From: Pseudomonas benzenivorans
GTDB lineage: Bacteria; Pseudomonadota; Gammaproteobacteria; Pseudomonadales; Pseudomonadaceae
DNA: 64,000 nt
Direction of reading: 5' to 3'
NCBI RefSeq assembly: GCF_900100495.1
Contig: NZ_FNCT01000001.1
Span: 372,001-436,000 of the forward strand
Numbering within the stretch: the first letter of the stretch is position 1; each line of letters opens with the position of its first letter. Made by a program: the position numbers and the translations under genes. This document shows, piece after piece, positions 55,684 to 64,000 of this stretch. A model generated the notes under the pieces. The model searched no databases, was not told the origin of the DNA, and was given only the letters and a program-made list of their open reading frames with translations.

Positions 55684-56574
55684 ATGGCGGTAGGCGTACC
55701 GGAAGCCGAGGTGTTCGCGGCGGCGGATGCGGTCCTGGAGCGTGGCGAGCGGCCAACGGTGGAGCGTGTACGCCAGGAGCTGGGGCGCGGTAGCCCGGCG
55801 CGCGTCGGTGCGCTACTGGATCAGTGGTGGGAGCGCCTGGCCGAGCGGCTTCGTGGTGAAACGCGGCTACCAACGTTGCCTGCGGAGGTGTCGCAATCCT
55901 TTGTCGCGGTCTGGCAGCAGGCCACGCTATTTGCGGAGGGTGTTGCCGAGCAGGCGCAGGCCGAGCGTCGTGCGGTGCTGGAAACAGAGCGGTTGCGCGT
56001 GGTCGCGGTCGAGGACGAGGCGCGACAGCTGATAGCCCAGGCCAGGCAGCAGGTAGCTGCCGCGCAGGCAGCACAGCATGTCGCCGAGACCCGTCTAGCA
56101 GACTTGGAGCTGCTGCTTGCGCAACAGCAGGCACAACTGGCGGACCAGCAAATCCGCTACGCGGAACTTGCCGAGGAACGAAGGGTGGCCCTGCAGGAGG
56201 CCTGTGTGCTGCGCCAGGAGTTGCAGGCCGCACAGCAACAATTGATCCTGGAGCGCGATACCATGACGACCTACCTGCGCGGCATCGAAGACCGCGCCCA
56301 CCGCGAGGTCGATCGTGCTCGGGAAGAGAGCAGGGCAACCGCGGCTCAGCTTAAGACTCTGACCAAACAACACGACCAGTTGCGCCAACGGCTAGACACT
56401 GTGCTGCCTCAACTCAGCGAGGCGCAGCAGATCGCTGCCGCCGAGCAAGCCCGGGCCAATACCCTTGAGCAGCAGCTTGTGAGGTCTGCCCGAGCCAGGC
56501 GCGCCAAGGTTAAGCCGACAAAGTCGAAGTCCAGAGCGGCTGTTCAAGCGGAAACTCCTGGCTCTGGGCGTTAG
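55684..56574 (+). CDS. KfrA/TnpT-like coiled-coil DNA-binding protein
   Basis: 296 residues. N-terminal KfrA_N-type DNA-binding domain (1-80: EAEVFAAADAVLERGERPTV, RQELGRGSPARVGALLDQWW) and a long Ala/Gln/Glu coiled coil (95-275), with a basic tail SARARRAKVKPTKSKSRAAV. The architecture matches TnpT but the sequence differs from the one at 15911. Presumably the partner of the divergent recombinase. Its stop overlaps the end of the convergent AbiEi-like frame. Confidence 0.83.
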   Translation: MAVGVPEAEVFAAADAVLERGERPTVERVRQELGRGSPARVGALLDQWWERLAERLRGETRLPTLPAEVSQSFVAVWQQATLFAEGVAEQAQAERRAVLETERLRVVAVEDEARQLIAQARQQVAAAQAAQHVAETRLADLELLLAQQQAQLADQQIRYAELAEERRVALQEACVLRQELQAAQQQLILERDTMTTYLRGIEDRAHREVDRAREESRATAAQLKTLTKQHDQLRQRLDTVLPQLSEAQQIAAAEQARANTLEQQLVRSARARRAKVKPTKSKSRAAVQAETPGSGR

Positions 56575-57208
56575 CTCTTGCTCGTCGGGCACACTGATTC
56601 GTGTTCCAGCGCTCTACGCATCCATCGAGGCATTTTGCAGGTCATTAGAGTGATTTGGTCTGCAGGCTTGAGCGCTTTCTTAATGGCAGCAATGCATTCT
56701 GTGGTAGCGCCCTCTTTACCGAGATAAAAGAGAGCACTGATAGCCTCCCCACTTCGGTTCCGGCATGCTGCATGACCATTGGCGGTGCATGTATCAGGCG
56801 AACCTCAGCTTTCCCGAAAAAAAATGATCGACTGGGCCCGCTGGTGTAGTAAATCTGGATCAGTGGCATCTGGGTGCTCAGGCCAAACATTCGCACCGCA
56901 TTGGCGCCGTGAGTCTGCAGGGTTTGGCGGTTCTGCCTAGCAATCAAACTCACCACCGCCCAGGCACTAGGCCGAAACCGTAGCCCATACCGACTGGGTT
57001 TGGGGCGCATATAGATGCCTCGATGTAGCCGCTCGAGTTCGCCTCTGCTGACAAGTTGTGCCATTGCCTTGGATACGGCGTTGCGTGCTCCGAACTCCGC
57101 AAAGCGTTGAATCGTAAATGGCTGTCCTCTAGGCAGACGTTTGATCCGCAGCGCAATACGAGCGGAAACGGACAGTGGATAATCATCGCAAACCATTGCG
57201 GCTCTCAT
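56571..57208 (-). pseudogene. AbiEi/DUF6088-type antitoxin-like gene with a one-base frameshift
   Basis: Starts MRAAMVCDDYPLSVSARIAL; the N-terminal winged-helix is clear (ARNAVSKAMAQLVSRGELER, LHRGIYMRPKPSRYG). After GTEVG the reading frame gives nonsense and stops at 56645, while the neighbouring frame continues the family sequence SALFYLGKEGATTECIAAIK and ends PRWMRRALEHES, stopping at 56571. One extra base in the G-run at about 56747-56750 would restore a ~213-residue protein. AbiEi-like proteins are antitoxins of AbiEii-type toxins or stand-alone; no AbiEii gene is seen. Confidence 0.75.
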
Positions 57209-57272
57209 TTTCACATCATATCAAGTAAAATACAGTATCGATATATCGCGATGCATGCTCGGGAGGTTCTCA

Positions 57273-57587
57273 ATGAAAATCACAACTACGGAACAGACCG
57301 AATCTATCAGTGATGTTGTGTGCGACGTTTGTGGCAGTAGTACGCGTGTTGAAGGATATGGATTCCAATTCGGCACTCTTCACGCCATCTGGGGTTATGG
57401 CTCGTCCCATGATGGCGAGCGCTATGAGGTTCATCTATGTGAGCCCTGTTTCTTCAGGACGCTTTCCGCTCTCAAGCGGGAACATATGTTGAATTTTATG
57501 TTCAGCGATGAAGATCAAGATCTCAGCGAATTTGGACGCATTGCCCGCGATGACTTTTTTAATGACGACGGAAGCGCGACATCCTGA
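57273..57587 (+). CDS. Unrecognised zinc-ribbon protein
   Basis: 104 residues from MKITTTEQTESISDVVCDVC with GGAGG seven bases upstream. Two knuckles, CDVCGSS (about 18-24) and HLCEPCFFRTL (about 58-66), enclose an aromatic segment (GFQFGTLHAIWGYGSSHDGE), followed by an acidic tail (SDEDQDLSEF). Starts 64 bp from the divergent AbiEi-like start, so the two probably share a control region. It could be a toxin, an antitoxin or a regulator; function unknown. Confidence 0.68.
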   Translation: MKITTTEQTESISDVVCDVCGSSTRVEGYGFQFGTLHAIWGYGSSHDGERYEVHLCEPCFFRTLSALKREHMLNFMFSDEDQDLSEFGRIARDDFFNDDGSATS

Positions 57588-58004
57588 TTACTTGTTGGCG
57601 CAGAGGCGTGCCAGCTAGCCAGCAGGTAGCGCACCTACGAGACTCACCAAGTCCTACGGGTTATCGGCATGATAGGGAGCGATTCATGCCGACCTCGATC
57701 AGATACTGCGGGATGGCCGAACTGATCGTTTACGGCCTTGAAACCAAACAGATCTAGGCGCAAAGTGCTGATTGTCGGCTGCTTTGAGCACGCTGCAGGG
57801 TGCTGCGCAGTGTTCGGCGATTCGGCGACTGGCTAATCCTGTGAGGAGCAAGACGCTGTTTTCCGCTCGGTGGCGATCTTGTCATGCAGTACTCGATGGT
57901 TTGCGCCGTCAACAGCTGCATTACCAAGGTAATAGAGCACTGGGGATATCGCCATTCCTAACATCCAGAACGTCGGTCTGAGCAGATTGCTGCTTGGCTG
58001 ACTG
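57588..58004 (+). other. Intergenic scrap sequence
   Basis: About 420 bp without a supportable gene, between the zinc-ribbon gene and a chemotaxis-receptor fragment. Confidence 0.4.
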
Positions 58005-58193
58005 TTATCCGGCGCGGGCGGCCTCGATGGCAGCATTCAGCGCCAACAGGTTGGTTTGGTCGGCAATGGATCGGAGTATGGGGGTAAATCCTCCTGGCCC
58101 GAATGCCCGACCAAACGCGGGCGATATAAGGTTCAGCGTCAGTAGGCTACCAGCAAATGAGCCAATCCAGCGCAAACCGGGGGCTAGTTCCAA
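58005..58193 (-). pseudogene. Methyl-accepting chemotaxis protein fragment
   Basis: RSIADQTNLLALNAAIEAAR followed by AG and a stop: the start of the MCP signalling hairpin, cut where receptors continue with E. The preceding ~35 codons do not match a receptor. A remnant only. Confidence 0.75.
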
Positions 58194-60049
58194 CTAGCAA
58201 GGCTCAGGCCGCAGTTTTGGGCGGACGCAGAGTGCAGGTTGGGGTTTGAGCGCTACCTTCGGCTGCAACGCCAGTTTGCCGTCGTCTTGCACTTTCAAGG
58301 CTGAGGCTGCGATGCGGCCCAGTTCGCGGTAGGCCCAGAACAAGTAGGTGCTGGTGCTGAACCCGGCCCCTGGCGTGGTCAGTTGTGGGAAATACATCAG
58401 CTTATCCTTCGGTCGTACTGTTGCGGTGTTGTGGCCGTAGTACGCCGAAACAAGGCAGCTAACCGGATGCTCGTGTGTCTCGCATGCCTCTGCATTGAAT
58501 GCGCGCCGGACAGCTTGCTGGTCCCAGCCCAGTTTGATGAGCCAGATACGGGTTGGCGGCAGCCCGCTCTCTGGCGGCCAGATAGCTTGTCCTGGCACCA
58601 CGGGATTCAACCACGCAGAAGTGTTGTACCCCCGAGGTCTGGCAATGGAGCTGCCGATCGCCCCCTCGCAAACTGTGTCGAGCTGCGAAAGCTCGCCTTC
58701 TCCTTGCGAAGCATACCGCGCAGCGTGCATAGATCAGCCATGCGACCTTCCACATCCTCTGCGGCGTCCACCACGATCACATCGCGGGCACCGCGACGCA
58801 TCAGACTATAGACGCCCAGGTTCTCCGAATGACCGCCATCACTGAGCCGGAAGCGCTTTGGATACTCCTGGAACACGTTGTCGACGGTCTCGCCCCATTC
58901 GGCCAAGGGGAACAGGAAGTTGCGCGCTGACAACGACTGCGCGTACTTCTCTCCTGCGCCCTGTGCATCGACTGCGGCAGCCGATGCACGGACTGAAGTG
59001 CCAAGGTCGGGAATGATCGCCTCACTGTCGTGCAGGTATCCGGTGAGCTCCGAGCCTTGCCCAAAGGCGGTGATCTCGAAGATCCGGCTCTGGTCGCTTC
59101 CCATCCCACGGGGAGCGTTGCTGGCATTGAGGATCCACAGCGGCAGCTTCCCGTTACCTTTCGCATTGTGCAGAGCGCGCAACTGCCGCCACATCGCCTT
59201 ATCGGGGTCAATGTGCCAGCGCGAGGTCTGCGTCTTCCCGCCAGTGTCGTTTGTGTAGCTGAAGTCCTGTTGGGCACTGGAGCGAGGCTTGGGGTTAAGC
59301 CCCCAAGCCCGCTCTATACCATACTGATAGGCCGAGGGTACTACTCCAGTCTTGACCAGAGGCGAGACGAGGATTTCACCGAAACTGGTGAGTGCGAGCT
59401 TGATGGTCTCAGACCACTGCGCCCCCTGCCCATCGCCAGTTGGTATGGTTTCAGAATAGCGAAAGATGTCGGGCCAGCGTGACAGGTGTACCTGCCACCG
59501 ATAGGGGTCTCCGTGCCTGAAATGCTCGCTCCTCAGGCATGGTGCCATTTTTTTGAAACCTTCATTTCCCTGGCCGGCAAGCTCCAGCGCTCTGCGGATC
59601 TTGTACTTGGTGGCAAAGTCCTTGTCGCCATGCTGTGGCGGGTTCTCCCACCAGAGCGGCACGCAATCGTCAAACATAGCCTGGTTAGGGAGACCAGCCT
59701 TCTGTGTTTCCAGACGCTTGGTGTAGTACCACAAGGCGGTATAACTACCACCCGACACCGTCGAGATCGCGTCGAGCTGACCCAGTACACCGCTATCGTT
59801 CAACCCTTGCAGCACACCGTGGGCAAACATGGCGGCGCGGGTACCGCCGCCGGATAGCGCCAGGCCGATAGCGACAGGAGCGCCGCCTTGAGGTTCGGTA
59901 GCAAAGTCTTCGGTCAACGTCTGCGCTGTGGTCTGGGCCAGTGGGCGCAATGGCGCCACCCCTGGAGCCCGGTGTTTGCGGCCTTCCTCCCACTGCTCGG
60001 GAAGCGACCCGCAACTGGCCAGCAACCCGACCATCCCCAACATCAGCAC
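58194..60049 (-). pseudogene. Patatin-like phospholipase lipoprotein, one-base frameshift
   Basis: Frame one (60049-58607) gives 480 residues: a lipobox LLASCGS near the start, then the patatin oxyanion motif GLALSGGGTRAAMFAHGVLQ (about 62), nucleophile region ISTVSGGSYTALWYY (about 95), and catalytic Asp in LSDGGHSENLGVYSL (about 410). At about 58680, after ASFRSS, the frame shifts; the other frame continues coherently (LDTVCEGAIGSSIARPRGYN, then FNAEACETHEHPV) to a stop at 58194. Intact length would be about 615. A good AAGGAG lies ahead of an in-frame ATC at about 60074 rather than a normal start codon, so the true start is unclear. Confidence 0.72.
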
Positions 60050-60204
60050 CCGCCCTGCAAATGCGCCTGCAATCCTTGCGATGGTGTCGGCTCCTTGGTT
60101 GTTCTGACTTCATGAGGTCTGTCGGCGGAAGTGTAGCCATGCCCCATTTTGCTCGCTGGGGACATTCAATCGACAAATCAGCCCGTTTTGCCTTGCGCAG
60201 GGGC

Positions 60205-60413
60205 TAGTTAAATGGGATGAGACCTTTTCACTGTCGGTGTTTGACTATCATCAGGGCGGTAGCTCGCATAGTGAGTACATTGCCTGGTTTAGGGTCGTTG
60301 CAGTGAGTCTTTCAGCCAAAGGAATGGAAGCGGGGCTGGCGCATTTTCTGAAATCGATGGGAGGCAACAAGCAGGAGCCGCTCAGTCGGATAGTCACCCG
60401 TGGGCACCGCTAG
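60205..60413 (+). other. Short unexplained open frame
   Basis: An open frame reads KWDETFSLSVFDYHQGGSSH, later GMEAGLAHFLKSMGGNKQEP, stopping at 60413; no good start or ribosome-binding site. It looks like the tail of a lost gene, family not recognised. The rest of 60050-60508 shows nothing supportable. Confidence 0.3.
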
Positions 60414-60508
60414 AAAATTTCCCGACATCTTCAACTGACATCAGCCCACCTTACGCAGCCGGTCACGAGAGACTACAACAGGGCAATAGCGGTCTGCTGC
60501 AAGGAGGA

Positions 60509-60794
60509 TTATCTGAGGTTCGACGCCAGCATGACTGCAATCAGCCTCATCGCTGGACATAACTCAGAAGCAATTTTTTCCGCTTTCGGCGTTGCCACAA
60601 CCCCCCTGCCTGAACGTGTAAAAAGTGGATCGTTAAACTTGTCGCGCAGTTTAGCCCAGCGAATTGCTTACGGCCGGCTGTGTCACGCCCAGACTCTTGG
60701 CCGCTGACGTTATACTTTGCTCCTTGTAAATACACATAAAAACCACCAATAAATGGAGGTCGATGGCTGCAATTGTGTGCTCGCAAATAGCCAT
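60509..60794 (-). pseudogene. LysR-family regulator, truncated and frameshifted
   Basis: MAICEHTIAAIDLHLLVVFM then SITSAAKSLGVTQPAVSNSL is a typical LysR HTH; an extra G near 60656 gives a stop, and in the next frame AKLRDKFNDPLFTRSGRGVV continues the match to a stop at 60509. The effector-binding domain is absent. Confidence 0.8.
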
Positions 60795-60816
60795 GGCAGC
60801 GCTCTCAAAATCCCCT

Positions 60817-61134
60817 TTACAGCATCACTTTCAACGTTTTCACCAGCATTTCGATGGTGTCTTCGTGGCGTTTAAAAAAATGAATCGGGCCGAGCTTTTG
60901 GCAGGTGATCAACCCTGTACGTTGCAACGTGCGCAAGTGACCGGATACGGTCGATTGGGCTAACTTACACTTGCGCTCAATCTGCCCGGCACACACACCG
61001 AGCAGGAGCGCATGTTCCTGCTGCGGAAAGTTTTTCTCTAGGTCACGGAGCCACTCAAGGATCTGCCGGCGCAGGGGGCTGGCTAACGCTTTAAGGAGTA
61101 AGCCCACTTCTGTGCGTTTAATGTTGGCACTCAC
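60817..61134 (-). CDS. ArsR/SmtB-type winged-helix regulator
   Basis: 105 residues from a GTG at 61134 (TTG at 61140 also possible; neither has a clear Shine-Dalgarno). Winged HTH: LKALASPLRRQILEWLRDLE, CKLAQSTVSGHLRTLQRTGL, and the wing ITCQKLGPIHFFKRHE. It lacks the CVC metal box of ArsR; it resembles repressors linked to esterase or quinone-stress genes. Thirteen bp after the esterase, so it is the last gene of a dioxygenase-esterase-regulator operon and may repress it. Confidence 0.82.
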   Translation of the reverse strand: MSANIKRTEVGLLLKALASPLRRQILEWLRDLEKNFPQQEHALLLGVCAGQIERKCKLAQSTVSGHLRTLQRTGLITCQKLGPIHFFKRHEDTIEMLVKTLKVML

Positions 61135-61146
61135 CAGCAAGGTCGC

Positions 61147-61818
61147 TCAGGCGATGTTCAGTACAGGCTTCAGCCACTGGATGAAATCTTCCACTTCTTC
61201 ATTGGTGATTTCGTGGCCCATGTCGTACAGGTATGTTTCATGATGCACGTTCAGTTGGCACAACCAGGCATCCGCTTTTTGTGCCCAAGATACGGGGAGT
61301 TTGTTGTCACCATGGCCATGAGCAATAAACGCCGAAAGCGAACTCAAAGCTTGCGCGCTGGCAATGTGTGGCGCCAGTTCAGGGAGAATTCTGCCGCTCA
61401 ACAAGCCAAAGCCCAGCACGCAATGAGGGGCGCTAAGCCCGACGCTTGCACTGAGAATACCGCCCTGGCTAAAGCCGGCTATCACTGTAGGCATTTGCGG
61501 TAGGGCCGTTACAAACTCCACTAGTTTCTGGCGACTGGTTTCCGCTTGCTCTTCAACGATCACCGGACCTTCGTTGGTGAAATTTACCTGAAACCAGGCA
61601 AAGCCCTCAGTTGCGATTTGCAGGTGGCTGCGTATCAGCAGTATTTCAATTCCTTCTGGGATAAAGCCGGAAAGGCCTGCCAGATTGGTTTCATTACCGC
61701 CTACACCATGCAATAGCAGGAGACGTGCACGAGGGGCAGCAGCACGGATTACCCGACGATAGAGAAGGCCGGATTGCGGTTCTTGCAGCAGTTCTGAAAT
61801 GGCTAGTGGCAGGTTCAT
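61147..61818 (-). CDS. Phospholipase/carboxylesterase-type alpha/beta hydrolase
   Basis: 223 residues. Catalytic triad visible: Ser in VIAGFSQGGILSASVGLS (about 117), Asp in IAHGHGDNKLPVSWAQKA (about 172) and His in YLYDMGHEITNEEVEDF (about 203). Matches the EstB/YpfH-like carboxylesterase family, cytoplasmic. Overlaps the upstream dioxygenase by 4 bp. Together with a DODA-type dioxygenase it may handle aromatic or quinone compounds; substrate unknown. Confidence 0.88.
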   Translation of the reverse strand: MNLPLAISELLQEPQSGLLYRRVIRAAAPRARLLLLHGVGGNETNLAGLSGFIPEGIEILLIRSHLQIATEGFAWFQVNFTNEGPVIVEEQAETSRQKLVEFVTALPQMPTVIAGFSQGGILSASVGLSAPHCVLGFGLLSGRILPELAPHIASAQALSSLSAFIAHGHGDNKLPVSWAQKADAWLCQLNVHHETYLYDMGHEITNEEVEDFIQWLKPVLNIA

Positions 61819-62630
61819 GCTTGAGTAATCTCCTGAGTGGCGGTTGGGCTTTTGAACAGGTAGCTGTCCATAGCCAGTACGCCGTCGGCGACACCGCCCT
61901 CCAGCACATCCACGGCGTAGTGCTCGCCTGCGGCACCGAGCGCCAGAAATAGCGGCAACAAATGTTCTTCACTGGGGTGCGCACGCTCGGCCTCAGGGGC
62001 ATTGCGGCGGTAGGCGAGCAGCGCTGGCAGGTCACTGGCTTGCAGGGCGTCACGGATCCAGTCGCAAAAACGCACGACGTACTCAGCCGGGTCGCCATAG
62101 TTGCTACGGAACTCATAAAGGTTATGGGTCAGACTGCCGGAGCCAATGATCAGCACGCCCTGATCGCGCAGCGGCTTGAGTGCCTGGCCAAGCTGCCAGG
62201 CACCCAATGGATTGAGCGGGTGGGGCATGGACACTTGGACCACCGGAATATCCGCAGTGGGCAATAGGTGCAGCAACGGCACCCAGGCGCCGTGGTCCAG
62301 GCCTCGATTCGATTCGGTAGTTGCGGCAATCCCATTGCTGGAGAGCAGGTTGCAAATTTGCTCGGCCAACGCAGGATTGCCGGGTGCAGGGTATTGCAGG
62401 CGATACAGTGCTTGCGGAAAGCCTCCGAAGTCGTGAATGGTTTCCGGCGCCTTGCTGCTGCCTACACGCACGCTCCCACGGGTCATCCAGTGAGGAGAGA
62501 CGATTACGATGGCGCTAGGCCGTGGCAGCGCTCGGCCTAGCTCAGCCAGGCGTGTCCCGACCTGGCCGGGTTCGATGGCAAAGGTTGGTGCTCCGTGGGA
62601 CACGAACAACACTGGATAGGCCAGACTCAT
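61815..62630 (-). CDS. DODA-type (YgiD-like) extradiol dioxygenase family protein
   Basis: 271 residues from MSLAYPVLFVSHGAPTFAIE; the frame to 62756 has no ribosome-binding site. Class III extradiol fold with metal ligands His in SHGAPT (about 12), His in NRGLDHGAWVPLLHLLPTAD and in the C-terminal AHPSEEHLLPLFLALGAA. Relatives include E. coli YgiD (4,5-DOPA extradiol dioxygenase, Zn/Fe). First gene of the three-gene operon; 4-bp overlap with the esterase. Confidence 0.9.
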   Translation of the reverse strand: MSLAYPVLFVSHGAPTFAIEPGQVGTRLAELGRALPRPSAIVIVSPHWMTRGSVRVGSSKAPETIHDFGGFPQALYRLQYPAPGNPALAEQICNLLSSNGIAATTESNRGLDHGAWVPLLHLLPTADIPVVQVSMPHPLNPLGAWQLGQALKPLRDQGVLIIGSGSLTHNLYEFRSNYGDPAEYVVRFCDWIRDALQASDLPALLAYRRNAPEAERAHPSEEHLLPLFLALGAAGEHYAVDVLEGGVADGVLAMDSYLFKSPTATQEITQA

Positions 62631-63080
62631 GGTTGAAATCCTGCTTAGATATTGGGGCCGCAGCAGCAAGAGGTGGACTGATCGGCGTTGCAAACCGTGT
62701 GCGCCGCTCACTGACCTGCCCACCCGCAGCGCGCTGATTGGCTGGGGGTGGCTCAAAGTTTATAGATCCGATTTGGGAGATAAACCTATATATTGGTGAA
62801 TAACTATCTCGTCATTCGGGATAATTGGTGGTCACGTGTCGACTCTTCAGGCCGCTGCCAGCCTGAGCGCTGAGCTACACATCAAGGTGCCGATATTGCC
62901 CCTGCGCCTGGCCAGAACGTAGATCGATGAGTAGATCCCTGGTCGGCGGGTTCTATATTTGGGGGCTTCCTGGCGATGTTGCAGATCAGTCTGCGCTCAT
63001 CGCTATGGCTGCTTGAGTTGCACCTTGAGTTAATGGAGTTGGCGTTGATCAACCGCGCGCAGTAGCTGTCCGTTCTGCCA
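62631..63080 (-). other. Intergenic region between LysR gene and dioxygenase operon
   Basis: 450 bp with no supportable gene. The operon promoter should lie in 62750-62830, where the AT-rich TATATATTGGTGAATAACTA occurs. Sequence around 62880-63080 has stop-riddled frames and may be decayed coding DNA. Confidence 0.4.
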
Positions 63081-63980
63081 TTAGCTGTGGCCATACAGCT
63101 TCAATAACTCGTCGACCAAATAACGGATTTTTGGCCGCAGGTGATTACTCTTCGACCATAGGGCGTGGACCTCGACAGGCGCCGGCTCAAAGGGCTCGAG
63201 TACCGTAACAACAACCTGCTGGGCGATATCCTTTTCGAATAGGCAGAGTGGCATCTGGCAAATGCCGAGGCCGGCTCGCGTGGCTTCAATCATCGCTTCG
63301 GCGTCGTCAAACTGATAGGTCGGTGGCGGCGAGAACTTTATGACTTGCCCGGCCTGAGCCATTTTCCAGGGCATTAGACTGCCGCGGCGATAGCCGACGA
63401 TGCCGCGGTGCTGAGCCATGTCCTCGAGCGTCAGCGGTGTACCGTGTTCTTCCAGGTAACCCGGCGCTGCACAGGTTACCCAGCGGTGTGAAGTCAGGCG
63501 TCTGGCCACCAAGCCGGGTACGCTGTCGACGCTGCCAAAACGAATGGCCAGGTCGATACCTTCTTCCGTCAAGTCCACCAGTTGGTCGCTAAAGGTCAAG
63601 GTCAGTTGCAACTGCGGGAAGCGTTTGCTCATCTCCAGCAGCACCGGCAATACCACCTGTTTACCGAACGCCACCGGCATGTCCACCCGCAGGCGGCCTG
63701 TGGGCACGCCTAGCTTGTTGCCGAGGTTGCTCTCGGTGGCCTTGATCTCCTCCAGCGCATTGGACCATACGGTGAAGTAGGCCTCGCCATCCGGAGACAG
63801 GGACAAGCGGCGGGTCGAGCGATAAAACAGGCTGGTACCCACCCGTGCCTCCAGCCGTGCAATCGCCTTACCCACGGCCGACTTGGACAGCCCCAGGCGC
63901 TCGGCTGCCTCAGTAAAAGTCGCAGAACGGGCGGTGGCGAGAAAGATATGGATGCCGCTGAAGGAGTCTTCGGAGGTCAT
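63081..63980 (-). CDS. LysR-family transcriptional regulator
   Basis: 299 residues, full length. HTH at 10-60 (IFLATARSATFTEAAERLGL, KSAVGKAIARLEARVGTSLF, YRSTRRLSLSPDGEAYF); effector domain 90-299 with DLAIRFGSVDSVPGLVARRL, the pattern of the AaeR/DmlR-type group. Same strand as, and about 450 bp upstream of, the dioxygenase operon, which it may control. Ligand unknown. The start has GGAG in the neighbouring AACGGC region only weakly. Confidence 0.9.
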   Translation of the reverse strand: MTSEDSFSGIHIFLATARSATFTEAAERLGLSKSAVGKAIARLEARVGTSLFYRSTRRLSLSPDGEAYFTVWSNALEEIKATESNLGNKLGVPTGRLRVDMPVAFGKQVVLPVLLEMSKRFPQLQLTLTFSDQLVDLTEEGIDLAIRFGSVDSVPGLVARRLTSHRWVTCAAPGYLEEHGTPLTLEDMAQHRGIVGYRRGSLMPWKMAQAGQVIKFSPPPTYQFDDAEAMIEATRAGLGICQMPLCLFEKDIAQQVVVTVLEPFEPAPVEVHALWSKSNHLRPKIRYLVDELLKLYGHS

Positions 63981-64000
63981 GCCGTTTTCCTAGAAGCAAG

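Noticed and set aside
62882..63094. 70-codon minus-strand frame upstream of the dioxygenase operon
   Set aside because: Overlaps the end of the intact LysR gene, has no ribosome-binding site and no recognisable domain.

Overview
The window is Pseudomonas DNA, probably from an environmental species near P. stutzeri, P. mendocina or P. oleovorans. The evidence is the gene order tusDCBE, yccA, tRNA-Ser, then gacA (TTG start), uvrC, pgsA, tRNA-Gly/Cys/Leu, and then ugd, galU, a VOC gene and gor. Species cannot be fixed from sequence alone.

Positions 1-11555 are ordinary core chromosome: tRNA 2-thiolation sulfur relay, a Bax-inhibitor-1 membrane protein, four tRNAs, the GacA regulator, excision nuclease subunit C, phosphatidylglycerophosphate synthase, UDP-glucuronate supply, glutathione reductase and a TRIC-type channel. 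The core ends abruptly inside a VOC (glyoxalase-like) gene.

Positions 11556-52812 are a mosaic of Tn4651-family (Tn3 superfamily) transposon pieces, bounded by two nearly identical 46-bp inverted ends. It holds an intact cointegrate-resolution pair tnpT/tnpS with its intervening site, an intact tnpC-tnpA pair at the far right, a second tnpC with a broken tnpA, and at least two more broken tnpS copies. Cargo, left to right: an orphan ParS/MbcA-type antitoxin, an unrecognised 330-residue protein, a HEPN-type Abi protein, a cadmium/zinc/lead cluster (cadA, DUF3703, lspA, DUF411, dsbD, araC, a CDF pump, cadR), a 4.7-kb Tn21-type mercury element (merR-TPAD) inserted in the broken tnpA, a small cassette with a DnaB-N-like protein, an MFS/MarR pair, and a long arsenic cluster (arsC, arsR, arsC, acr3, arsH, phosphatase, GAPDH, arsJ, arsO). 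It is a multi-metal resistance island combining efflux (CadA, CDF, Acr3, ArsJ), reduction (MerA, ArsC) and thiol/envelope functions (DsbD, LspA, DUF411).

Positions 52813-58193 are a scrap zone: a truncated antitoxin, further transposon ends, an AT-rich repeat, a second divergent tyrosine recombinase/KfrA-like pair (a second tnpS/tnpT type), a frameshifted AbiEi-like gene facing a zinc-ribbon protein, and a chemotaxis-receptor fragment. Positions 58194-64000 carry a frameshifted patatin-like lipoprotein, a truncated LysR gene, a dioxygenase-esterase-ArsR operon and an intact LysR regulator.

The more unusual points are the copy-number-variable 11-bp repeat at three transposon loci, the reciprocal broken/intact cadR-cadA modules, a MerR-type long-spacer promoter on the CDF gene, orphan antitoxins next to transposon ends, the minimal mer element lacking a resolvase, and several single-base frameshifts in accessory genes.
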